Source of the DNA: Rhizobium anhuiense
GTDB lineage: Bacteria > Pseudomonadota > Alphaproteobacteria > Rhizobiales > Rhizobiaceae
Reading direction: 5' to 3'
Length of the DNA: 64,000 bases
Assembly (NCBI RefSeq): GCF_003985145.1
Contig: NZ_ML133525.1
Span: 290,992 to 354,991, forward strand
In this document: positions 27,143 to 37,825 of the stretch, in pieces
How the letters are laid out: the number at the start of each line of letters is the position of its first letter
Numbering within the stretch: position 1 is the first letter of the stretch
Program-made: the position numbers and the translations under genes
Notes under the pieces: generated by a model
What the model was told of the DNA's origin: nothing
The model's database searches: none
What the model saw: the letters and a program-made list of their open reading frames with translations, nothing else

Positions 27143-28006
27143 TCATTTCGCCCTTCCGGCAAGGCCGCGCGGGAAGACGCAGATGATCGCGATCACGGCG
27201 AGATAGAAGAAGAATTCGCCGAATTCAGGCATCAGATACCGCCCGGTCGTATCGATCGCGCCGAGCAACAGGCAGGCGATCAGCGCGCCCGGAATGGAAC
27301 CCGCGCCGCCGACGGAGACGACGACCAGGAAGGTGACCATGTAGCGCAGCGCGTAATAGGGTTCGACCGGCAGGAGTTCGGCGCCGACCACGCCGCCGAA
27401 CGCGGCAAGCCCGACGGCAACGGCAAAGCTCACCGCATAGATGATCTCGGTGCGCACGCCGAGTGCTGCAGCCATCGCCGCATCATCGACGGAGGCGCGC
27501 AGCTTGACGCCGAAGCTCGTCCTGTCGATCGCAAACCAGAGGGCGAGTGCAACGGCCAGGCCACAGAGGATGACAAAGAGCCGTTGAACGGGAATGGTGC
27601 GGAAGCCGAGATCGGCCGATCCTTGCAACGCAGCGGGCAGCGGTATGGTCTTCAGCGTCGGCCCCATCAGGTAGTTTGCGATGCCGATGATGCAGAAAGT
27701 GAGGCCGATCGTCATCAGCACCTGGGTCAGCTCGGGCGCGCCATAGATCCGGCGGTAGAGGAAACGCTCGACCGGGATTGCGACGATGATGGTGATCACA
27801 ACGGCGGCGAGGACCGCCACGGCATAACCAAGGCCGAGGTCGCGGGCGACATAGGAGGCGATATAGCCCCCGATCATCGCGAAGGCGCCGTGAGCGAGGT
27901 TGACGACACGCATCAGCCCCATGGTGACGGAAAGGCCAATCGATATCACGAAGAGCACCATGCCGTAGGCAAAGGCATCGACGGCTATGCTGAAGACTGT
28001 CTGCAT
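27143..28006 (-). CDS. livH: Branched-chain amino acid type ABC transporter permease LivH
   Basis: A 287-aa permease starting MQTVFSIAVDAFAYGMVLF, with the LivH pattern MGLMRVVNLAHGAFAMIGGY in the first 50 residues and several further membrane helices. The EAA-like loop appears as FGVKLRASVDDAAMAAALGV. It is preceded by a 107-bp gap containing a long inverted repeat that separates it from the binding-protein gene. Confidence 0.93.
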   Translation of the reverse strand: MQTVFSIAVDAFAYGMVLFVISIGLSVTMGLMRVVNLAHGAFAMIGGYIASYVARDLGLGYAVAVLAAVVITIIVAIPVERFLYRRIYGAPELTQVLMTIGLTFCIIGIANYLMGPTLKTIPLPAALQGSADLGFRTIPVQRLFVILCGLAVALALWFAIDRTSFGVKLRASVDDAAMAAALGVRTEIIYAVSFAVAVGLAAFGGVVGAELLPVEPYYALRYMVTFLVVVSVGGAGSIPGALIACLLLGAIDTTGRYLMPEFGEFFFYLAVIAIICVFPRGLAGRAK

Positions 28007-28025
28007 GGAACTACCTTGCTTCGAT

Positions 28026-28095
28026 GCGACGGGCTTGGCGCGCCTTGACCGTTCCGGAGATCGGAAGCCTGCCCGGCAATCGCCAAACCCGTCGC
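28026..28095 (-). repeat. Inverted repeat between binding protein and permease genes
   Basis: Arms GCGACGGGCTTGGCG (28026-28040) and CGCCAAACCCGTCGC (28081-28095) pair with one mismatch across a 40-nt loop. Hairpins here often protect the binding-protein transcript or partly terminate, giving more binding protein than permease. Confidence 0.6.
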
Positions 28096-28113
28096 AAATC
28101 AGGATGGCGTCGG

Positions 28114-29286
28114 TTACTTGGCCGCCGCCAGGCCTGGATCGCCCTGTTTCTCGAAGGTCTGGACTTCCTTGTTGATATAGGTCCCGTCATCGGCTTTGAC
28201 GACTTCGCGCAGATAGATGTTCTGCGTGATGTGACGGCTTTCCGGATCGATCGAAACCGGGCCGCGTGGGCTTACCCAGGCAAGACCCTTGACCGCATCG
28301 ACGGCCTTCTCGGCATCCTGCTTGCCGCCCGTCGCCTCGATCATCTTGTAGATCACATACATGCCGTCATAGGCGCTGACCGCGGGGAAGGAGAGTTCGG
28401 CCTTGTTGCCGATCGCTTTGGCAGCCGCCTCGACGAAAGCCTTGTTCTCAGGAGAGTCGTGCGACACCGCGTAGTGGAAGGTCGTCTGAATGCCGAGCGC
28501 GGCATCGCCCAGCGCCGGCAAGTCGGATTCCTGCGTCAGATCGCCCGGCGCGAAGAACTTGATGCCGGCGGCCTTCAGGCCATTGTCGTTGTACGCCTTG
28601 ACGAAGCCGAGTGTCGTCGGCCCCGATGGCAGGAAGGCGAAGACGCCCTGCGCGCCGGAATCCTTGATGCGCTGCATGATCGGGCTGAAGTCGTTGGTCG
28701 CAAGCGGCATGCGGATTGCCTCGACCACCTGACCGCCGGCCTTTTCGAACCCCGCCTTGAAGGCATTCTCGGCGTCGATACCGGGGCCGTAATCGCTGAC
28801 GACCGAAATCACCTTTTTGACGCCGGCGTCGAAGGCGACCTTGGCGATCGGCGTCGAGGTCTGCCAGGTGGTGAAGGAGGTGCGGACGACGAGCGGGCTC
28901 TTGGTGACGATCGCCGAGGTGGCGGCGTTCATGATGACCATCGGCACGTTGCCCTGCTTCAGGATCGGCGTCACTGCCATGGCATCGGGCGTGAAATAGA
29001 AGCCTGTGAGATATTGGACCTTCTCCTTGACGATCAGTTCCTGCGCCAGCGCCTTGGATTGGGCGGGATCGGCCTGCGGTACGTCGCGATAGACGATTTC
29101 GACCGTGTCGCTGCCGACCTTGTTGCCGTTGACCGCCATATAGGCGTCGATGCCGGCCTTGAAGTTCTTGCCCTGCAGCGCGAACGGACCGGAGAACGGG
29201 CCGATGACGCCGACCTTGATGGTCTCGGCATAGGCGCTCGTGCCTATGGCGATGGCCGCAACGGCGGCCAGAAACAGCTTCTTCAT
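28114..29286 (-). CDS. Periplasmic substrate-binding protein of the liv-type transporter
   Basis: A 390-aa protein with a signal peptide (MKKLFLAAVAAIAIGTSAYA, cut before ETIKVGVIGPFSG). It has the Leu/Ile/Val-binding (Peripla_BP_6) fold signatures GPFALQGKNFKAGIDAYM and VSDYGPGIDAENAFKAGFE. It begins the operon livK-like-H-M-G-F. ATG 29286 follows a GGGAGAGAGAGA purine tract. The substrate need not be branched-chain amino acids: the adjacent 4-hydroxybenzoate genes raise the possibility of an aromatic acid, as in related transporters, but nothing in the sequence proves this. Confidence 0.88.
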   Translation of the reverse strand: MKKLFLAAVAAIAIGTSAYAETIKVGVIGPFSGPFALQGKNFKAGIDAYMAVNGNKVGSDTVEIVYRDVPQADPAQSKALAQELIVKEKVQYLTGFYFTPDAMAVTPILKQGNVPMVIMNAATSAIVTKSPLVVRTSFTTWQTSTPIAKVAFDAGVKKVISVVSDYGPGIDAENAFKAGFEKAGGQVVEAIRMPLATNDFSPIMQRIKDSGAQGVFAFLPSGPTTLGFVKAYNDNGLKAAGIKFFAPGDLTQESDLPALGDAALGIQTTFHYAVSHDSPENKAFVEAAAKAIGNKAELSFPAVSAYDGMYVIYKMIEATGGKQDAEKAVDAVKGLAWVSPRGPVSIDPESRHITQNIYLREVVKADDGTYINKEVQTFEKQGDPGLAAAK

Positions 29287-29485
29287 TCTCTCTCTCCCTT
29301 TTGGGCGCACTCCCGCGCCGTATCCGCCAACCTCTCAAAATTGAGCGTTAGCTTGTCATGCGAAATGGTGATGTAAAATGAAATAAATCCCGGAATTCAT
29401 GTTCACACGGTTATGAACGGGAGCGGAAACAATGGACGGCCAGCTCCGTGTTCAACGTGGCTTGCATCCATCGCCAATCTCCCCG

Positions 29486-30775
<1,290 letters not shown>

Positions 30776-31666
30776 ATGAGCAAACATGTTCCGACCTACG
30801 AACTTTACGGCGAAAATACCGGGCGAGGGCCGGATTTTTGGTTGCATTGCGAAACAATTCGCTCCCGCAGCAGCCTGCATCAATGGGAAATTCGCCCGCA
30901 CCGCCACGAAAGCTTCTTTCAGATATTGTACATCGAAGGCGGTTCCGGCGATGCGATCTTCGGCGAAAAGAGCCATGCCATCCGGCCGCCGGCAGTCATC
31001 ACGGTCCCGCCTGGGCTCAATCACGGCTTTCGTTTTTCACGCGACATCGACGGCTTGGTGATCACCCTATTGAGATCCCATCTCAGCCATCCGCTTGGCG
31101 AGCGAAGCCAGCTCGGCGAATGGCTGGCGACACCGCATCTGACGCTACTCGATCCTGAGGATGCCGAGGCAGCCTATGTGATGCAGACGTTGAGGCGGCT
31201 GGGCGACGAATTCGAAAACCGGCGCAGCGGCCGCAACGAGGTGTTGGCGGCCTATGTCGGCTTGGTGCTCAGGCTGACTGCGAGGATTTCCCATCAAGGA
31301 AACATGCACGAGCTCCCGCCCGACGAGAACGAGCGGCGGCTGGAAATGCTGAACGAGCTCATTCAACGCCATTTCCGATCGCACAAGCCCGCGTCCTTCT
31401 ACGCCAGGGAGCTTGGAGTTTCGCCGACGCATCTTACCCGTATCGTCCGGTCGATGACCGGCAACACCCCCCATGAATTGCTCGCCGGCAAACTCATCGA
31501 AGAGGCGAAACGCCAGCTCGTTTTCACACTTGGCAGCGTCCAGGAGATCGGGTTTCGGCTCGGCTTTGCCGATCCGGCCTATTTCTCGCGTTTTTTTCTC
31601 AAATATACCGGCGAAACGCCGCGGGTCTGGCGCATCAAGGAAAAGGGTCGGCTTGAAGGCGCGTGA
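30776..31666 (+). CDS. pobR: AraC-family regulator of pobA
   Basis: A 296-aa AraC/XylS regulator. The N-terminal cupin-like effector domain has IRPHRHESFFQILYIEGGSG and AVITVPPGLNHGFRF. The C-terminal double helix-turn-helix (about 200-290) has FYARELGVSPTHLTRIVRSM and EIGFRLGFADPAYFSRFFLK. Divergence from pobA indicates the 4-hydroxybenzoate-responsive activator PobR of the AraC type found in Rhizobiales and Pseudomonas. ATG 30776 follows GGGAGGAG. Confidence 0.88.
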   Translation: MSKHVPTYELYGENTGRGPDFWLHCETIRSRSSLHQWEIRPHRHESFFQILYIEGGSGDAIFGEKSHAIRPPAVITVPPGLNHGFRFSRDIDGLVITLLRSHLSHPLGERSQLGEWLATPHLTLLDPEDAEAAYVMQTLRRLGDEFENRRSGRNEVLAAYVGLVLRLTARISHQGNMHELPPDENERRLEMLNELIQRHFRSHKPASFYARELGVSPTHLTRIVRSMTGNTPHELLAGKLIEEAKRQLVFTLGSVQEIGFRLGFADPAYFSRFFLKYTGETPRVWRIKEKGRLEGA

Positions 31667-31729
31667 CGTGTCGCGCCCGACGGATGATCTCTGCGGGCCG
31701 GTTCGCTGCGGTCCTGTTTGGTTTTCGCT

Positions 31730-34111
31730 TCACGCCGCTGGCCACGTCCAGTTCCGCACCTCCGGCATGTCCTCGCCATGTTCGCGGACATAGGCGTGAT
31801 GCTCCGCAAGTTTGCCGCGGAAGGCGGCGAGCGCTTCGCCTGCCTTTTCTTTCAGGCCGGGTACACGCTCGATCGCTTCGATGGCGAGATGGAAGCGGTC
31901 GAGTTCGTTGAGGACGGTCATATCGAAGGGCGTCGTCGTCGTGCCCTCCTCGATGAAGCCGCGGACATGGATGTTGCGGTGGTTGGTGCGCTTATAGGTC
32001 AGGCGGTGAATGAGATAGGGATAGCCGTGATAGGCGAAAATGACAGGCTTGTCTGATGTGAAGATCGCGTCGAAGGCCCCGTCGGTCAGGCCGTGCGGAT
32101 GTTGATCGCTGGATTGCAGCGCCAGGAGGTCGACGACGTTGACGGTGCGGATCTTCAGCTCCGGAATGGCCTTGCGCAGAAGATCGACGGCAGCCAGCGT
32201 CTCCATGGTCGGCACGTCGCCGGCGCAGGCCATGACGAGATCGGGCAGGATCGTGTCGTCCTCGTTGCTCGCCCAGTGCCAGATGCCGATGCCGGCCTCG
32301 CAATGTTTCACCGCCTCGTCCATCGACAGCCATTGCGGCTCCGGCTGCTTGCCGGCGACGATGACGTTGATGCGGTCATAGGTGCGCAGGCAATGGTCGC
32401 CGACCCAGAGCAGGGTATTGGCATCCGGCGGCAGATAGATGCGGACGATATCGGCCTTTTTGTTGGCGACGAGGTCGACGAAGCCGGGATCCTGGTGGCT
32501 GAAGCCGTTGTGGTCCTGGCGCCAGACATGGGAGGTCAGCAGGTAGTTGAGCGACGAGATCGGCTTTCTCCATTCGAGTTCGCGCGTCACCTTCAGCCAT
32601 TTGGCGTGCTGGTTGAACATGGAATCGATAATGTGGATGAAGGCTTCGTAGCACGAGAACAGGCCGTGCCGGCCGGTCAGCAGATAGCCTTCAAGCCAGC
32701 CCTGGCAGAGATGTTCGCTCAGCACCTCCATGACACGGCCGTCGCGGGAGAGGTGGATGTCGTAGGGTTCGATATCCTCCATCCAGACACGGTCGGTGAC
32801 TTCGAAGACGCTGCCGAGACGGTTTGATTCCGTTTCGTCAGGACCGAAAATACGGAAGTTGGCGGCCTCCGCATTGCGCTTCATCGTGTCGCGCAGATAA
32901 TGGCCGAGGATTTCCGTCGACTGCACCATGGCGCTGCCGCGCTTGCCGATCTCGACCGCATAGGCGCTGATATCGGGAACATCGAGCTCCTTGCGCAGCA
33001 ATCCGCCATTGGCGTGCGGATTGGCGCCCATGCGGCGTTCGCCGGCCGGTGCCAGCGCCCGCAGTTCCGGTTTCAGCCGGCCGTCGGCGCCGAACAGGTC
33101 TTTCGGATCATAGCTGCGCATCCAGTCCTCGAGGATCTTGCGATGGCCGTCATTCTCGCGGCAGTTGGAGACCGGCACCTGGTGGGAGCGCCAGAAGCCT
33201 TTGACCTTCTTGCCGTCGACCTCCTTCGGTCCTGTCCAGCCCTTCGGGCTGCGCAGCACGATCATCGGCCAGCGCGGGCAGATATCGGGCGCCTTGCCAT
33301 TGCGTGCTTCCTCCTGGATTTCGCGAATGCGATCGAAGACCCTGTCGAAGGTTGCGGCCATCTGCTGGTGCATGTCGCGCGGCTCGTGACCCTCGACGAA
33401 GAAGGGCTCGTAGCCATAGCCTTCAAAGAGGCTATGCAAATCCTCGTGACTGGCGCGGCCAAGAATGGTCGGATTGGCGATCTTGTAGCCGTTCAGATGC
33501 AGGATCGGCAGCACGGCGCCATCGCGGGCAGGGTTCAGAAACTTGTTGGAATGCCAGCTCGCCGCCAGCGGCCCGGTTTCGGCCTCGCCGTCGCCGACGA
33601 CGCAGGCGACGATCAGATCGGGATTGTCGAAGGCGGCGCCATAGGCATGGACGAGGGCGTAGCCGAGCTCGCCGCCCTCGTGGATCGAGCCCGGTGTTTC
33701 GGGTGCCGCGTGGCTCGGAATGCCGCCAGGAAAGGAGAATTGCCGGAAGAGCCTGCGCATGCCCTCCGTATCCTCGGAAATATCGGGATAGATTTCGCTG
33801 TAGATGCCTTCGAGATAGGTGTTGGCGACCATGCCCGGTCCGCCATGGCCGGGGCCACACATGTAGATGATATCGAGGTCGCGAGCGCGGATGAGACGGT
33901 TCAGATGCGCATAGATGAAGTTGAGGCCGGGTGTCGTGCCCCAATGGCCGAGCAAGCGGGGTTTGATGTGCTCCGGTTTCAGCGGCTCGCGCAGCAGCGG
34001 ATTGGCGAGCAGATAAATCTGACCGACCGAGAGATAGTTGGCGGCGCGCCAATAGCGGTCGATCAGGGTGAGTTCGGCATCGGCCAGGGCGGTCGAGACA
34101 TGCTTTTCCAT
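31730..34111 (-). CDS. xfp: Xylulose-5-phosphate/fructose-6-phosphate phosphoketolase
   Basis: A TPP enzyme cleaving xylulose-5-P (or fructose-6-P) with phosphate to acetyl-phosphate plus glyceraldehyde-3-P (or erythrose-4-P). The 793-aa length is typical. Visible signatures are [38 protein letters not shown], the TPP-binding [20 protein letters not shown], and [21 protein letters not shown] 34111 (MEKHVSTAL) has GGGAGAAATCC upstream; the frame extends to 34186, overlapping ackA. With ackA immediately upstream it forms an acetyl-phosphate to acetate/ATP shunt. Confidence 0.95.
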   Translation of the reverse strand: MEKHVSTALADAELTLIDRYWRAANYLSVGQIYLLANPLLREPLKPEHIKPRLLGHWGTTPGLNFIYAHLNRLIRARDLDIIYMCGPGHGGPGMVANTYLEGIYSEIYPDISEDTEGMRRLFRQFSFPGGIPSHAAPETPGSIHEGGELGYALVHAYGAAFDNPDLIVACVVGDGEAETGPLAASWHSNKFLNPARDGAVLPILHLNGYKIANPTILGRASHEDLHSLFEGYGYEPFFVEGHEPRDMHQQMAATFDRVFDRIREIQEEARNGKAPDICPRWPMIVLRSPKGWTGPKEVDGKKVKGFWRSHQVPVSNCRENDGHRKILEDWMRSYDPKDLFGADGRLKPELRALAPAGERRMGANPHANGGLLRKELDVPDISAYAVEIGKRGSAMVQSTEILGHYLRDTMKRNAEAANFRIFGPDETESNRLGSVFEVTDRVWMEDIEPYDIHLSRDGRVMEVLSEHLCQGWLEGYLLTGRHGLFSCYEAFIHIIDSMFNQHAKWLKVTRELEWRKPISSLNYLLTSHVWRQDHNGFSHQDPGFVDLVANKKADIVRIYLPPDANTLLWVGDHCLRTYDRINVIVAGKQPEPQWLSMDEAVKHCEAGIGIWHWASNEDDTILPDLVMACAGDVPTMETLAAVDLLRKAIPELKIRTVNVVDLLALQSSDQHPHGLTDGAFDAIFTSDKPVIFAYHGYPYLIHRLTYKRTNHRNIHVRGFIEEGTTTTPFDMTVLNELDRFHLAIEAIERVPGLKEKAGEALAAFRGKLAEHHAYVREHGEDMPEVRNWTWPAA

Positions 34112-34182
34112 GGATTTCTCCCGTTCGAAAACGTGTTCAACGTCAATTCTATCGGCCGGCGTCAGCCTGTTATTGATCTGGA

Positions 34183-35361
34183 TCATCCACCACGAAGAAG
34201 GGTCAGCGCCTCGTCGGCGATGACCTGCTCCTCATCGGTGGCGATGACATGAGCGGCGATGCGGCTTTCCCCAGTGCTGATCGTGAAATCATTGGCGGCA
34301 TTGGCCTTTTCGTCGATCGCAAGGCCAAGCCAGGACAGCCGCTTGGCAACGCCGGCGCGGATCGCCGGTTGATGTTCGCCGATACCGGCGGTGAAGACGA
34401 TGGCGTCAAGGCCGCCGAGTGTCGCCGCCATGCGGCCGATCTCGCCGGCGATGCGCAACGTAAAGAGGTCGATCGCCTGACGCGCCTCCGGCCGTCCATC
34501 CTTCAGCAGATCGCGCGTATCGGCGCTGATGCCGGAGACGCCGAGCAGGCCGGAGCGGTGATAGAGCAGGTCTTCGATCGCCTCGAAGGACTGTTTTCTC
34601 TCTCCGGCCAGATGCAGGATAACGCCGGGATCGAGCGGGCCTGGGCGTGTCGCCATCGGGATGCCGTCGAGCGTCGAAAAGCCCATGCTGCAATCGCGGC
34701 TGACGCCGCCGTCCAGCGCGCAGAGGCTGGCGCCGCTGCCGAGATGGGCGACGACGGTCTTTGCCGCGCGTGGCGCCTTGCGGGCAAGCTCGCCGGCGAT
34801 GAATTTATAGGAGAGGCCGTGGAAGCCGTAGCGCTTGACGCCCTCGTCATGCAGCGCACGGGGAATGGCGAAGCGGCGAACGAGATCGTCCTGCGTGGCA
34901 TGGAAGGCGGTGTCGAAGGAGGCCGTCTGGGTGAGATGCGGCTTCAGATGCCGGAGCGCGCGGATGAAACGCAGCGCCTGCGGCTGGTGCAGGGGCGCAA
35001 GCGGGGTCAGCGCATCGATCGCATCGATTGCTGCGTCGTCGAGGGCGATCACCTTCGTGAAGCGATCGCCGCCATGGACGACGCGGTGGCCGGCGGCGCG
35101 TGTGGCGGTCGTGTCGAAATGGTCGGCGAGATGCGCCAAGGTCTCGTCGATAACGCCGTGCAGGTCTTCCGTCATTTCGGCCTTCAATGGCATCTCGAAT
35201 GTCTGCGATCCCCTGGTCAGGCCGAGCGAGAGCGGTTCGGCGCGGAAATCGATCACGCCCTTGCCGAGGCGTCGCGCCGCATCACCCTCCATCGTAAAAA
35301 TGCCGATCTTGACGGTCGAGGAACCGGCATTGAAGGTCAGGAGGAGGTCGGTCGATGACAT
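34183..35361 (-). CDS. ackA: Acetate kinase
   Basis: AckA interconverts acetyl-phosphate and acetate with ATP. The 392-aa protein has [27 protein letters not shown], the catalytic region [41 protein letters not shown] and [17 protein letters not shown], all conserved family motifs. It is first in the operon ackA-xfp, 71 bp before the chosen xfp start. Co-transcription links it to phosphoketolase-derived acetyl-phosphate rather than to a pta gene, which is not seen here. Confidence 0.95.
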   Translation of the reverse strand: MSSTDLLLTFNAGSSTVKIGIFTMEGDAARRLGKGVIDFRAEPLSLGLTRGSQTFEMPLKAEMTEDLHGVIDETLAHLADHFDTTATRAAGHRVVHGGDRFTKVIALDDAAIDAIDALTPLAPLHQPQALRFIRALRHLKPHLTQTASFDTAFHATQDDLVRRFAIPRALHDEGVKRYGFHGLSYKFIAGELARKAPRAAKTVVAHLGSGASLCALDGGVSRDCSMGFSTLDGIPMATRPGPLDPGVILHLAGERKQSFEAIEDLLYHRSGLLGVSGISADTRDLLKDGRPEARQAIDLFTLRIAGEIGRMAATLGGLDAIVFTAGIGEHQPAIRAGVAKRLSWLGLAIDEKANAANDFTISTGESRIAAHVIATDEEQVIADEALTLLRGG

Positions 35362-35441
35362 TCTCAGACTCCGCGCGGGCGTGACGATAGCTGAACTTAG
35401 CGTCGGGCCTCCTGACGGAAAGGGAATATTCGGGCCTCCAC

Positions 35442-35696
35442 GTGTTTTTGCCGCCGCGCGGCAGCCGAAGTCGTGCGATGGTCACCATCGCTTCGGCCGA
35501 TCATCTCGGCCTGCCGGTCTCGACCACGCGTGTGCTGTCGTCAGGCGTCGCCGGCACCATGGCGGCGAACGGTTCCGGCCTGCAATGGTCGACCGTGCGC
35601 GACATGCTGATGGCCTGGGTGCTGACGCTGCCGGCCTCGATTGCGATCGCCTTCGTGCCCTTCGTGCCCTTCGTGATCCTGCGCCAGGTGTTTTAA
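35442..35696 (+). pseudogene. 3' remnant of a PiT-family phosphate permease gene
   Basis: The frame holds only the C-terminal end of an inorganic phosphate transporter: HLGLPVSTTRVLSSGVAGTM, AANGSGLQWSTVRDMLMAWV, then a final membrane helix and stop. These match the PVSTTHVLSSGVAGTM region and last helix of PiT permeases; full-length proteins are about 330-530 aa, so most of the gene is missing. The junction to unrelated DNA is at about 35470. There is no plausible start signal, so I call it a truncated remnant. Confidence 0.75.
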
Positions 35697-35705
35697 GACG
35701 TCCCG

Positions 35706-37277
35706 TCAGGCCGTCGAGGCCAGACTGGCATTGCGATCGCTGATGAAGATGCCCGCCTCGGCGGCGGGCATCGCCTTGCCGAAGAGATAGCCCTGGCCGA
35801 TGTCGCAGCCGAGCTGCAGCAGGAAGGCGAGCTGCCCATGCTCCTCGACGCCTTCCGCGGTCGTCTTGATGTTGAGGCTCCGGCCGAGGCCGAGCATGGC
35901 GCGGACGATCTTTTCCTGGCGTTCGTCGTCGCGATAGGTGGCGATGAAGCTTTTGTCGATCTTGATCTTGTCGAAACGATAGCGGGCGAGCTGGGCGAGG
36001 CTCGAATAGCCGGTGCCGAAATCGTCGAGCGCGATCTGGATGCCGGCCGCATGCAGTTCGTCGAGAATGACGGCGGCGATGGCGGGATCCTGGATCAGCG
36101 CGTTTTCGGTGATCTCCACTTCCAGGCGCTGCGGCGGCAACCGGCTTGCCGAAAGCACCTTGAGGATGCGGGAGGTCAGCAGCCTGTCTTCCATCTGCAC
36201 CGGCGAGACGTTGAAAGACAACATCACATGCTCCGGCCAGGTGAGTGCGTCGCTGCAGGCCTGGGCGAGAAGATCCTCGAACAATGCAGTGATCATGCCG
36301 GTTTCCTCGGCGATGCCGATGAAAACAGGCGGCGGGATGTTGACGCCATCGTCGCCGATCCAGCGCGCCAGCGCCTCGAAGCCGCAGAGCTGGCCGGTCT
36401 TCAGATCGATCAGCGGCTGGTAGAAGGGTTTGATCGCCTTGTTGGAGATCGCGGCGCGCAGCCTGGTTTCCAGTGCGGCGCGTTCGGTCACCTTGTCCTG
36501 CATCGAAGGTTCGAAGACGAAATAGTGGTTCGGTCCGCGTGATTTCGCCTCATACATGGCGAGGTCGGCACGGTGGGCGGCGTCTTCCAGTGGTTCGGCT
36601 CCCTCGGCCCAGCGGTCGTAGCCGACGCTGGCGCCGACCTCGACGGCAAAGCCATCGATATGGATCGGCCGGGTGACCGCCTGGATCAGCAGCTTGGCAA
36701 AACGCTCCTCGCGCTGCGCCGTCAGGGCGAAGGCGACGACGATGAATTCGTCGCCGCCGAAGCGATAGACGCAATCGGCATTGCCGAGTGCACAGATGCG
36801 TCTGGCAACCTCGATCAACAGGACGTCGCCGCCCTTGTGGCCCACGAGATCGTTGACTTTCTTGAAACCGTCGAGGTCGACGGAGAAGAGAGTGACGTTG
36901 CGATCCCACTCCTCGATCTCGGCCTCATCGTCCTTGATCGGCCGCGAGAGGATCTTGCGCTCGAAGGCGTAGCGGTTCGGCAGTTTGGTGAGATGGTCGT
37001 GGGTTGCGGTCCAATCGGCCTTTGCCTGGGCGGTGGCGCGCAGTTCCGTTTCCTTGCGCAGGTCGGCTATGCGCAGCACCGAATAGATGAAGCTCATGGC
37101 GCCGGCGATGCCGAGCGCCAGAACGAGCTTGTCGGCGCCGTACTCGCCGAAACCGGTCATGAAGTAGACAAGGCTGTCGTCAAGCTGCAACAGGGTGCAG
37201 AGGAGCCAGAGAGTAATCCCGAACCCGACGATCGAAACACATTGCCTTCCGGCCCTGCTCTGGAAAAATACCGGCAC
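35706..37277 (-). CDS. Membrane GGDEF-EAL cyclic di-GMP signalling protein
   Basis: A protein of about 523 aa with two N-terminal hydrophobic segments (about residues 12-30 and 45-62), then a GGDEF domain with YRFGGDEFIVVAFAL and an EAL domain with GFEALARW, LEVEITENALI and IALDDFGTGYSSLAQLARY. Both catalytic motifs look complete. The frame stays open to 37478 with an unlikely Arg/Pro-rich N-terminus. A GTG at 37277 preceded by GGAGAAGG at short spacing is the most plausible start. It ends 9 bp from the phosphate permease remnant. Confidence 0.87.
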   Translation of the reverse strand: MPVFFQSRAGRQCVSIVGFGITLWLLCTLLQLDDSLVYFMTGFGEYGADKLVLALGIAGAMSFIYSVLRIADLRKETELRATAQAKADWTATHDHLTKLPNRYAFERKILSRPIKDDEAEIEEWDRNVTLFSVDLDGFKKVNDLVGHKGGDVLLIEVARRICALGNADCVYRFGGDEFIVVAFALTAQREERFAKLLIQAVTRPIHIDGFAVEVGASVGYDRWAEGAEPLEDAAHRADLAMYEAKSRGPNHYFVFEPSMQDKVTERAALETRLRAAISNKAIKPFYQPLIDLKTGQLCGFEALARWIGDDGVNIPPPVFIGIAEETGMITALFEDLLAQACSDALTWPEHVMLSFNVSPVQMEDRLLTSRILKVLSASRLPPQRLEVEITENALIQDPAIAAVILDELHAAGIQIALDDFGTGYSSLAQLARYRFDKIKIDKSFIATYRDDERQEKIVRAMLGLGRSLNIKTTAEGVEEHGQLAFLLQLGCDIGQGYLFGKAMPAAEAGIFISDRNASLASTA

Positions 37278-37464
37278 TGCGCCTTCTCCATCTCCACCCT
37301 TCGCGGAAGTAGCACGAAAGTCTGAAATGTTCGTTGAAACCAGAAGGCGAATTATCGGAGGCGGCAGCCTCCTGATGTGCCGTCGAGAGACCGTTGGCGC
37401 CAGAGGAAAACGCCGAGCGAGCCCTCTTCGTGGTTGGCAGAATGGCAGGTGCGGAAAAAACGAA

Positions 37465-37497
37465 GGCGAGCGTGCCATGGCATCGCTCGCCCTTTTT
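37465..37497. terminator. Bidirectional terminator
   Basis: Perfect stem GGCGAGCG / CGCTCGCC around a palindromic TGCCATGGCA loop, with CTTTTT on one side and a long T-run on the opposite strand. It ends the 38-aa gene on the minus strand. Confidence 0.75.
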
Positions 37498-37503
37498 CGT
37501 GCT

Positions 37504-37620
37504 TCAGGCGGTGACGATCAGCAGCGGGACGCTGACGATGAGACCGACCAGAACTGTGACTGTGGCGACACGCATCAAACGCAGGCGCCGCGTGCGCTCC
37601 CCACTCCAATCATATGTCAT
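37504..37620 (-). CDS. 38-aa single-span membrane peptide
   Basis: A tiny gene with AAGGAG 8 nt before ATG 37620 and a terminator directly after its stop. The peptide starts MTYDWSGERTRRLRLMRVAT, then has one hydrophobic helix (TVTVLVGLIVSVPLLIVTA) to the end. The basic N-terminus suggests the N-terminus stays in the cytoplasm. No function can be read. The RBS-ORF-terminator unit supports expression. Confidence 0.55.
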   Translation of the reverse strand: MTYDWSGERTRRLRLMRVATVTVLVGLIVSVPLLIVTA

Positions 37621-37719
37621 TCTTCCATCTCCTTGGGATAAGGAAGTAGTCCCCGCGAAACCGGGTTCAACAGAGATGACGCGATTTGCTTGTGTAAGGC
37701 TGGATATGATCAGGACTCG

Positions 37720-37825
37720 CTAAAGCATCGGTCCGAAAATCGGAATCGATTTTCGGACAGCGCGATGCGAGGATTGAAAGTGTCCGAGCGTCCTTGTGCG
37801 TCCGAAAGGACGCACGGCGCTCTAA
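37720..37825. repeat. Rhizobial intergenic repeat, copy A
   Basis: The stretch contains AGCATCGGTCCGAAAATCGG, the palindromic CGAAAATCGGAATCGATTTTCG and GAGCGTCCTTGTGCGTCCGA. The same blocks occur in inverted orientation at 41109-41220. One end supplies the TAG stop of the neighbouring histidine phosphatase gene. It looks like a mosaic intergenic element of the RIME type. Confidence 0.7.

Noticed and set aside
35706..37478. 590-codon version of the GGDEF-EAL protein
   Set aside because: The extra N-terminal 67 residues are Arg/Pro-rich, overlap a terminator and lack an RBS; GTG 37277 is better supported.
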